Below are positions 32,115-38,212 of a stretch of DNA of 64,000 nucleotides, piece by piece (position 1 is the stretch's first letter; each line of letters starts with the position of its first letter). The notes beneath the pieces were generated by a model. It did no database searches and had not been told where the DNA came from. It saw only the letters and a list, made by a program, of their open reading frames with translations. The stretch is taken from NCBI RefSeq assembly GCF_029626145.1, contig NZ_JARUBJ010000002.1:5615501-5679500 (forward strand). Reading direction: 5' to 3'. Source of the stretch: Micromonospora sp. WMMD961. Lineage in GTDB: Bacteria > Actinomycetota > Actinomycetes > Mycobacteriales > Micromonosporaceae. Position numbers and translations under genes: made by a program.

Positions 32115-33499
32115 CCGCCCGGCTCCGCGACGCTCTGCGTTCCGCCGCCGAGGACGTGCCCACCTACCCGGTGTACGAGCGCGCCCTCGCCACCGCCCGC
32201 CGAAACCGCCTGCGCCGGGTGGGCGTCGGCGCGGCGGCGTTGGTCCTGCTCGCGGTGGCCGGCGTCGTGGTGCCGCTGACCCGTACCCCCGGCCTCGATC
32301 CTGCCGCCACCGCGAACGCCGCGCTGCCCGACCACATCGCCCTGCCGCCGCTCGGCACGCTGCACGTCACCGACCGCCCCCGGCTCGGTCCCGCGTCGGT
32401 CGTCTTCGACGGGCCCGCACCGCGTCTGCACGGCTGGAACGACGTGAACGTCGTCGGCGTGATCGACGCGGACTCCGACCGCTACCGGATCATGCGGATC
32501 GGCGGTGAGTCCGTGGCGGGCAGGACGGTGCACCTCTCCCCCGACGGCCGGTACCTGGCCCGGCCGGACGGAGTCCAGGACGATCCCCCGGGTGTCGAGG
32601 TCGTCGACTTGGTCACCGGGCGGACCCAGCGGCTCTCGTCGCCCGTGGACCGCAGTGTCTGGAGCACACCTGTCGGCTGGTCCGCCGACGGCCGGTCGCT
32701 GGTGGTCACTGACGACGTGCCGGTCGCCTTCGAGGGGGCGACGTACACCACAGTGCTGAGTGCGGTGACCCTCGCGGGGAATCACTGGACCAGGCTGACC
32801 GCCACCGCTCAGGAGGCGCACGTCGGCTCGACCATCGCCGCTGCCCCGGGTCGGCTCGCCTACCAGTACGGCCGCACCGTCGCCGTGACCGACCTGGCCG
32901 GCCGGGAACTCTCCTCGTTCGCCCTGCCCGGCGACACGTGGCTGGCCGGAAAGGGCGCGTGGCGTCCGGACGGCACGAACCTGACGCTGGCCACTCGTGG
33001 GGCGGACACCGGGTGGACCCTGCGCCAGGTCGATCCCGCCAGCGGACGGGACGTCGGTCCGCTGGCGCTGCCGGCCGTGTCCGGGGTCGTCTCCATCCGG
33101 CTGCTCGGCTGGACCCCGGACGGGTCGGCGCTGGTGGCGGCCTACCTGCCGGACCCCGCCGCCCCCGACCTGCCGCTGGAGGAGCAGACGGACCCACCCA
33201 CGAGCGACCAGCGCGTGCGTACCGTGCGGGTGCTGGCGCTGACGCCCGGTGCCACCGCGCCGCGAACCGTGCTGACCGCGCCGGACCAGGTGACCGCCGT
33301 CGACGTCGCCGACCAGGTGATCCGCAACGGACGCGTCCGCGACGCACAGCCACCAGGCGGGGTGGGCGGGCGGTTCTGGTTCTGGACGTTTCTCCTCACC
33401 ATGCTGGTCACGGTGGGGGCGCTGTACGCGAGCCGACGACAGATCGCGCTGTGGCTCGATGATCGGCGGGTCAGGCGGGCGCGTCGAGATGGTGGGTGA
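32111..33499 (+). CDS. membrane-anchored beta-propeller protein, sigma-factor partner
   Basis: 462 residues. A short cytoplasmic N-terminus (MTARLRDALRSAAEDVPTYP) precedes a membrane helix (VGAAALVLLAVAGVVVPL). A long extracytoplasmic region has WD40/TolB-like repeats, e.g. LSPDGRYLARPDG, GWSADGRSLVVTDD, AWRPDGTNLTLATRG and GWTPDGSALVAAYL. A second membrane helix (FWFWTFLLTMLVTVGALY) and a basic tail follow. No zinc-binding anti-sigma motif is visible, but the genetic coupling to the sigma gene suggests it senses an outside signal. This partner type is common for SigE-family factors. Confidence 0.8.
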   Translation: MTARLRDALRSAAEDVPTYPVYERALATARRNRLRRVGVGAAALVLLAVAGVVVPLTRTPGLDPAATANAALPDHIALPPLGTLHVTDRPRLGPASVVFDGPAPRLHGWNDVNVVGVIDADSDRYRIMRIGGESVAGRTVHLSPDGRYLARPDGVQDDPPGVEVVDLVTGRTQRLSSPVDRSVWSTPVGWSADGRSLVVTDDVPVAFEGATYTTVLSAVTLAGNHWTRLTATAQEAHVGSTIAAAPGRLAYQYGRTVAVTDLAGRELSSFALPGDTWLAGKGAWRPDGTNLTLATRGADTGWTLRQVDPASGRDVGPLALPAVSGVVSIRLLGWTPDGSALVAAYLPDPAAPDLPLEEQTDPPTSDQRVRTVRVLALTPGATAPRTVLTAPDQVTAVDVADQVIRNGRVRDAQPPGGVGGRFWFWTFLLTMLVTVGALYASRRQIALWLDDRRVRRARRDGG

Positions 33500-33505
33500 G
33501 AGGCG

Positions 33506-34054
33506 TCACTCGCCCCCGTCCAACACCTGGCGTACCGCGTCGACGAAGGAGAGCCGGTGCTTCGTCCGTGCCTCGATCGCGGCGATCCACCGCTCCCTGT
33601 GCCCCTCGCGTAGCGGCGTCGCCGGGTCGCCCGGCTGGTCACGGAAGCGGCGCTGGTCGGCGTATTCCAGGGTGAGGCTGGTCAGCACCGACCGGGCCAC
33701 CGAGTCCACAGCCGCCGGGCCCTCCAACAACACCAGGTTGTACGCCTCGTCCACCGCGCGCATCGCCGCGTACGCCTCGTCGTAGCCGGGCACCGGCTCA
33801 CTCCCGCCAGCTTCGAGCCACCGCCGGTCCAACTGCCGGTACGCCTGGTCGCAGGCGCTCAGGAACCCGACGTACGCGTCCCGGCGGAGCTCGTCCCGGC
33901 GCGTCGCCCGGCGCTCGACGCTCTCCTGCCGGGCGACGGTGAGCTGGTGGGCCAGTTGCCGGCGGGTGCTGAGCGCGCCGACCAACCCGGTCAGGCCGGC
34001 GGCGGCCAACGTGGACAGTGAGGTGATCAGCGCGACGGCGACAGTGTCCTGCAC
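33506..34054 (-). CDS. hypothetical membrane-anchored protein
   Basis: 182 residues. An N-terminal hydrophobic helix (TVAVALITSLSTLAAAGLTG) is followed by a long charged helix (STRRQLAHQLTVARQESVER, RATRRDELRRDAYVGFL) and a helical C-terminal part. This resembles the many actinobacterial proteins with one TM and a coiled helix and no assigned role. ATG at 34054. The first about 60 codons recur almost unchanged in the composite pseudogene at 35482-35798. Confidence 0.75.
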   Translation of the reverse strand: MQDTVAVALITSLSTLAAAGLTGLVGALSTRRQLAHQLTVARQESVERRATRRDELRRDAYVGFLSACDQAYRQLDRRWLEAGGSEPVPGYDEAYAAMRAVDEAYNLVLLEGPAAVDSVARSVLTSLTLEYADQRRFRDQPGDPATPLREGHRERWIAAIEARTKHRLSFVDAVRQVLDGGE

Positions 34055-34061
34055 CGGCCCA

Positions 34062-34634
34062 TCATGGCGTGAGTGGTGCCGCCGGCCGGGGCGGGTCCTC
34101 CCCGGTGAGCCCGTCCACCGATTCGCGGATCAGGTCGGCGTGGCCGACGTGCCGGGCGTACTCCTCGATCAGGTCGACGAGGATCCGCCGCAGGCTCGGC
34201 ACTCGGCCGTCGGGCCACTCGCCCCGGGCCAACTGCTCCGGTCCGGCGTCGGTCAGTAGCTCGGCCACGATGGCGCGGGAGCGGGCCACCGAATCCCGCC
34301 AGAGCGTGTAGAGCTGCTCCGGGGTGTCCTCGGCGGCTGACCGCCAGTCCCAGCCAGGGTTCGCCTCCCAGTCGATGGTGTCCCAAGGGGCGCCGGGCGA
34401 GCGCCCGGCCAGCTTCAGTGAGAAGTAGAAGCTCTCGACGAGGGCGAGGTGCTTGAGCAGCCCGCCCAGGGTGATCGACGACGGACCGAGCGTCGCCCGC
34501 AGACCGTCGGCGTCGAGCCCACCGGTCTTCCACGCGAAGGTCGCGCGCTGGCGCTCCAGGGAGCCCAGCAGGGTGGCGGTCTCGTCGCCCGCGATCGGTG
34601 GCTCGCAGTGACCGTGCTCGTCTGCGTTGGTCAT
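34062..34634 (-). CDS. DinB-like protein (DUF664)
   Basis: 190 residues, DinB/DUF664 fold. The His ligands are in TLGGLLKHLALVESFYFSL and ILVDLIEEYARHVGHADLI. It has SSITLGGLLKHL and PSLRRILVDL, as in mycothiol-dependent transferases. It is distinct from the paralogue at 26368 (low overall identity by eye). ATG at 34634. The stop lies seven bases before the start of the hypothetical membrane protein gene (33506-34054), so the pair may be co-transcribed. Confidence 0.85.
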   Translation of the reverse strand: MTNADEHGHCEPPIAGDETATLLGSLERQRATFAWKTGGLDADGLRATLGPSSITLGGLLKHLALVESFYFSLKLAGRSPGAPWDTIDWEANPGWDWRSAAEDTPEQLYTLWRDSVARSRAIVAELLTDAGPEQLARGEWPDGRVPSLRRILVDLIEEYARHVGHADLIRESVDGLTGEDPPRPAAPLTP

Positions 34635-34718
34635 GGTGATCGAGGCTAACGAGCCGCCCGAGGGAGGTCCATCCCGCGCGGACACGAATGGAGTTCCGAC
34701 GGCTGGTTCGGCTGGACC

Positions 34719-34928
34719 TCAGGCGTCAGGCAATTCGTAACCCGCTTCCTCGACTGTGGCCCGCACGTCGGCGACGTCGAGGAGACGGTCGCTGTGCACC
34801 GTGACAGTGTCGTTCTCGACATCCACCACCACGGCGGTGACCCCGGGGATTCGCTCGATCTCCTCGGTGACGAAGCCTGCGCAGTGCCCGCAGGCCATGC
34901 CGACCACACGATAGGTTCGGACGCTCAC
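34719..34928 (-). CDS. heavy-metal-associated (HMA) domain protein
   Basis: 69 residues forming one ferredoxin-like HMA domain. The metal site is GMACGHCAGFVTEEIERIPG (M-x-C-x-x-C), followed by VVVDVENDTVTV and the final strand. Such CopZ-like chaperones carry Cu(I) or a similar soft metal in the cytoplasm. The GTG start overlaps the stop of the NTF2-like gene upstream by four bases. No P-type ATPase gene is adjacent, which is unusual for this family. Confidence 0.9.
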   Translation of the reverse strand: MSVRTYRVVGMACGHCAGFVTEEIERIPGVTAVVVDVENDTVTVHSDRLLDVADVRATVEEAGYELPDA

Positions 34929-35350
34929 GTCGCCACGCGTCCCTGATCTCCGGCCTGAACGGGAACCGAGCGGGTGAGCATGTGCGCCCGACGCATCCGC
35001 CCGTCGTCGGTGAACTGACCGAAGAAGTGAACCTCCACACTGCCCTCGCGCTTCGAGGTCTGGAAATGCAGGGTGTAGCGAGCGGCGATCCGATCCCCGT
35101 CCGCTATCGCCTCGTGCACCTCCCACCGGGCGCCGGTCTGGTGCTTGCGCGCCGGACGGGTGTGTGCGATGAGCTTGGCGCGGTCCATCAGGTTGCCGTC
35201 GGCGACCTGCACAATGTCGGGCGTGTGGTAACGGTCGACGACCACTGCCGGATCCTCGTCGCCGCGAACCAGGTCGTTCATGAAAGAGGTGAAGAAGTCT
35301 GCGATGAACTCTTTCGGATTGGCGCCCTCAAGACCGTTCATGCCACCCAC
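34925..35350 (-). CDS. NTF2/SnoaL-like protein
   Basis: 141 residues with the cone-shaped NTF2-like fold: NPKEFIADFFTSFMNDLVRG (first helices), PAVVVDRYHTPDIVQVADG, and the strands ARWEVHEAIADGDRIAARYT and VEVHFFGQFTDDGRM. The family includes enzymes and small-molecule binding proteins. The start is GTG at 35350 or ATG at 35341. It overlaps the HMA gene by four bases, so the two are co-translated. That link to a metal chaperone is not a pairing I know. Confidence 0.75.
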   Translation of the reverse strand: MGGMNGLEGANPKEFIADFFTSFMNDLVRGDEDPAVVVDRYHTPDIVQVADGNLMDRAKLIAHTRPARKHQTGARWEVHEAIADGDRIAARYTLHFQTSKREGSVEVHFFGQFTDDGRMRRAHMLTRSVPVQAGDQGRVAT

Positions 35351-35481
35351 CGATCAGCCCGCGGCAGGCCGGCGCTGCTTCGACCACCGCAGGGCATCCC
35401 ACCGTTCGCGCGTTTCAGCAGGCCCAGGCCGACGCCCTGCTCCCCTGGCTGGCCACCCGCCTCCGTGACCCGGCGGGCGGG

Positions 35482-35798
35482 TCAGGGCGCCGTCGGCGTC
35501 GACTCCAGGTGGCGTGCCAGTTGCGCCAGGTCGGCAAGGCGCAGGTCGCCGTCGAGGCCCTTCAGCGCGGCGGTCATCGCCCAGGGCAGCCCCAACCGGG
35601 CCAGCGCGTTCAGCAGCACGCCTCCCGCCGCAGTTCGCCCCGGCGGGTCGCCCGCCGCTCGACGTTCTCCTGCCGGGAAAGGGTGAGCTGATGAGCACGT
35701 TGCCGGCGGGTACTGAACGCCCCGACCATGCCGGTCACGGCCACCGCGGCCGACGTGGACAGTGCGGTGATGAGCGCGACGGCGACGGTGTCCTGCAC
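35482..35798 (-). pseudogene. composite remnant: membrane-protein start joined to HAD-hydrolase end
   Basis: From 35798 the frame repeats the first about 60 residues of the protein encoded at 33506-34054 (MQDTVAVALITALSTSAAVA, then GAFSTRRQRAHQLTLSRQEN and RRATRRGELRRE). At about 35615 it joins, in another frame, sequence matching the HAD phosphatase at 30892: LLNALARLGLPWA, then directly AALKGLDGDLRLADLAQLAR and the end HLESTPTAP. The HAD motifs between WA and LTAALKGLDG are deleted. So a second copy of this chromosomal stretch once existed and collapsed. Not translatable as one protein. Confidence 0.85.
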
Positions 35799-36050
35799 CC
35801 GCCGATCATGGCGGTGCCAGGAATGGGTGTTCAGCGGGAATTACCGCCGGGAGCCGAGCTGCCACGCCGACACGGCCCCCTCCACACCGGGCAAGAGCCG
35901 ACCTTGCACAGGCAGTCGCATGCGAATAGATTGATCTCTGCGAGAGAGCCCTGTTCCCGAGACCGTCGGGTGGTGTGCCTTCATCCGAACGGGGCTGCTC
36001 GCGCATTTGATGCGGCAGATGCCGCACCACCAAGTCACACGGGGGTGTCT

Positions 36051-36632
36051 ATGAAGTTGCACAGGACGAAGCAGGCAATCGGGGCCACAATGGTGGCGTT
36101 GACGCTGATCTGGCCGGCAACCGCCAGCAGCGCGGCGGTACCCGACGAGACGGCGACGAATTCATCTTTTGTCACCGATGACGAGACTCGGGCAATGCGG
36201 CAGGCGCTGCAGGCCGAGGTGAACCGGCGCACGACGCTGTCCGCGACGGGCTCCGTCTGCTACGCCGTTCACCTTCAGAACATCGACGGTTGGCTTTACC
36301 CGTATTGCGATGGGCAGATCGCCGGCACCACCGGCCAGAATCGACAGATCGAGGCGTTCGCCGTCACCGGCACGGGCGGCGTCTGCTATTCCGCCCACGT
36401 GCAGAACATCGGTTGGCAGTCAGAACGCTGCGACAACGAGGATGCTGGCACCATGGGCAGGAACCTCCAGTTGGAGGCCTTCAAGGTCAAGGCCACCGGG
36501 GCAATCCACCGAATCTGCTACGAGGCCCATGTGCAGAACCTCGGCTGGCAGGGGCAGCGTTGCGACGGTCAGGTGGCCGGCACCGTCGGGCAGAACCGCC
36601 AGATTGAGGCAATGGCCATCGACATGAAGTAA
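36051..36632 (+). CDS. secreted ChW-repeat protein
   Basis: 193 residues. A Sec signal peptide (KLHRTKQAIGATMVALTLIW, cleavage near ASSAA) is followed by a short linker and three ChW repeats of about 45 residues. Each has the pattern V-H-x-QNI-GW ... G-x-x-AGT-x-G-x-NRQ-EA: CYAVHLQNIDGWLYP, CYSAHVQNIGWQSER and CYEAHVQNLGWQGQR. Each begins with Cys and contains a second Cys (YCDG, RCDN, RCDG), so one disulfide per repeat is likely. ChW domains occur in clostridial and streptomycete surface proteins. The base composition is lower in GC than neighbouring genes, hinting at transfer. ATG at 36051 after GGGGGTG. Confidence 0.85.
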   Translation: MKLHRTKQAIGATMVALTLIWPATASSAAVPDETATNSSFVTDDETRAMRQALQAEVNRRTTLSATGSVCYAVHLQNIDGWLYPYCDGQIAGTTGQNRQIEAFAVTGTGGVCYSAHVQNIGWQSERCDNEDAGTMGRNLQLEAFKVKATGAIHRICYEAHVQNLGWQGQRCDGQVAGTVGQNRQIEAMAIDMK

Positions 36633-36963
36633 CACGCGGGGTGTGGTCGCGGGGCCGGCGGCCCCGCGACTGCGCCGTGGCGGCTCGTCGACCGAGGTGC
36701 ATCGGCCCGTCCTGCTCGGCACCGAAGGACCCCGATGGCCGACCCGGCATCTCGGTCGCCCCTGCCGCCCGCGACCGGCGGCAGCCCTACCGCGAGCGGT
36801 CAGCCCGACCACAGCGAGGAGCCTATGGCACAGGGGCCGCAGGCCAGCGCGTACCCGGCGGGGAAGGTCGAACAGACGTGGGCGGGGCGGCGATCGCGGC
36901 GCTGCGGAACCTCGTGAACAGGTAGCCCTCTGAAACGGGGCTGGTCGTCCTCATGGTGAAGGG
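36633..36963. other. intergenic, no gene seen
   Basis: Between the ChW gene and tRNA-Val. Several short open frames exist, but none has protein-like composition. An inverted word GCGGGGCCGGCGGCCCCGC lies at about 36649-36667, just past the ChW stop, and can act as its terminator. Confidence 0.45.
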
Positions 36964-37035
36964 TGGGCGCGGCAGGTTTCGAACCTGCGACCCCTCGCTT
37001 GTAAGGCGAGTGCTCTCCCACTGAGCTACGCGCCC
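36964..37035 (-). tRNA. tRNA-Val (anticodon TAC)
   Basis: Read on the minus strand: acceptor GGGCGCG pairing with CGCGCCC, D-arm GCTCAGTGGGAGAGC, anticodon arm CTCGC-CTTACAA-GCGAG with anticodon TAC (plus-strand GTA at 37001-37003), a short variable loop, and T-arm GCAGG-TTCGAAA-CCTGC. The discriminator base is A. The CCA tail is not fully encoded (CC follows, then another C). Confidence 0.97.
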
Positions 37036-37112
37036 GGATCGCCCGTACGGCGGGCCGGTGGCTGGCAAGCTTACCCTGCCCGCCGCCGACCCGGGCGCAC
37101 GGCGTACCCCGG

Positions 37113-37577
37113 TCAGATGGTCGCTTCGGCGATGGCCTTGCGCCAGCCCTGCTGGTCGCGGGCCTCGCCCGGGCCGTTCATCTCGGCGAAGCGGACCACG
37201 CCGGTCTTGTCGATGACGAAGGTGCCCCGGTTGGCGAAGCCGGCGGTGTCGTTGAAGACCCCGTACGCCTGGGCGACTGCGCCGTGCGGCCAGAAGTCGG
37301 CCAGCATGGGGAACTGGTAGCCCTCCCGGTCCGCCCAGACCTTGTGGCTGTAGACCGAGTCGACGCTCACCGTCAGCACCTGGACGTCGTCGTTCACGTA
37401 CTCGGCGAGGTTGTCGCGCACCTCGCCCAGCTCACCCTGACAGACGCCGGTGAACGCGAGCGGGTGGAAGACCAGCAGGACGACACGCCTGCCCCGGAAG
37501 CCGGAGAGCCGGACCTCCTGGTTGTTCTGGTCCTTGAGTACGAAGTCGGGTGCCTCGGCACCAACTTCGACGGGCAT
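37113..37577 (-). CDS. ahpE: 1-Cys peroxiredoxin, AhpE type
   Basis: 154 residues, thioredoxin fold. The peroxidatic Cys46 lies in HPLAFTGVCQGELGEVRD (T-x-x-C), with Arg later in RGTFVIDKTG. SDF-like ADFWPHGAVAQAYGVFNDTA is almost the AhpE signature of M. tuberculosis. No resolving Cys is visible, so it reduces alkyl hydroperoxides and peroxynitrite using an external thiol such as mycothiol/mycoredoxin. ATG at 37577. It lies just downstream of the DUF3052 gene, matching the Rv2238c-Rv2239c order. Confidence 0.92.
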   Translation of the reverse strand: MPVEVGAEAPDFVLKDQNNQEVRLSGFRGRRVVLLVFHPLAFTGVCQGELGEVRDNLAEYVNDDVQVLTVSVDSVYSHKVWADREGYQFPMLADFWPHGAVAQAYGVFNDTAGFANRGTFVIDKTGVVRFAEMNGPGEARDQQGWRKAIAEATI

Positions 37578-37662
37578 GCGGACCCTCCTCGGCTCGGTCA
37601 GGGAGACAGCACCAGGCTGCCACCCGGCGGCGTGGACCGCCGGGCGTGCGAAGCGAGGCGGG

Positions 37663-38100
37663 CTACTTCTTGGCCTTGGCCCCTCGCCGCAGCACCAGTC
37701 GTGCCCCGCTCCAGTCCCGGCCGGCGTTCACGGTCGAGGTCTGCTGCAGGCCGGCGGTGGGTGCGGACTCCGCGACCTCGCTCGGCTCGACGTGCCCGTC
37801 ACGCCCCGCCTTCGGGGTGAGAAGCCACACCACACCGTTGTCGGCCAGCGGGCCGAGGGCATCGACGAGAAGCTCGAAGAGGTCACCGTCGCCGTCGCGG
37901 TACCAAACCAGCACCGCGTCGACCACCTCGTCGGTGTCCTCGTCGACCAGATCTCCACAGCGGTCGGTCAGGGCGTCTCGGAGATCCTGGTCGACGTCGT
38001 CGTCGTACCCCATCTCCATGACGACCATCCCCGGTTCGATCCCGAACCGGTCCGCCAGGCTGCGTACCCCGTCGGCGGCCTGACCAGCGGTCGCGCTCAC
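37663..38100 (-). CDS. DUF3052 protein (Rv2239c-like)
   Basis: About 145 residues. It starts VSATAGQAADGVRSLADRFG and continues IEPGMVVMEMGYDDDVDQDL, an acidic region (DEDTDEVVDAVLVWYRDGDG), and LADNGVVWLLTPKAGRDGHV. The tail is basic (RRGAKAKK). DUF3052 is actinobacterial, of unknown function, and regularly next to ahpE. GTG at 38100 has GAGGAGG nine bases upstream, favoured over the longer open frame. It is probably co-transcribed with ahpE. Confidence 0.87.
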   Translation of the reverse strand: MSATAGQAADGVRSLADRFGIEPGMVVMEMGYDDDVDQDLRDALTDRCGDLVDEDTDEVVDAVLVWYRDGDGDLFELLVDALGPLADNGVVWLLTPKAGRDGHVEPSEVAESAPTAGLQQTSTVNAGRDWSGARLVLRRGAKAKK

Positions 38101-38212
38101 TGTCGCGTGCCTCCTCATCTCGTCCCTGCTCGCGGCGTCGGTGCGACGCCGTCAGGCAAAGTCCACACAGTTGTTGGTCTGCGCGCAAGTGGCGCACCGG
38201 GTGGAACGGAAT

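Noticed and set aside
36735..36917. Short ORFs between the ChW gene and tRNA-Val
   Set aside because: Composition is not protein-like and there is no ribosome-binding site with good spacing.
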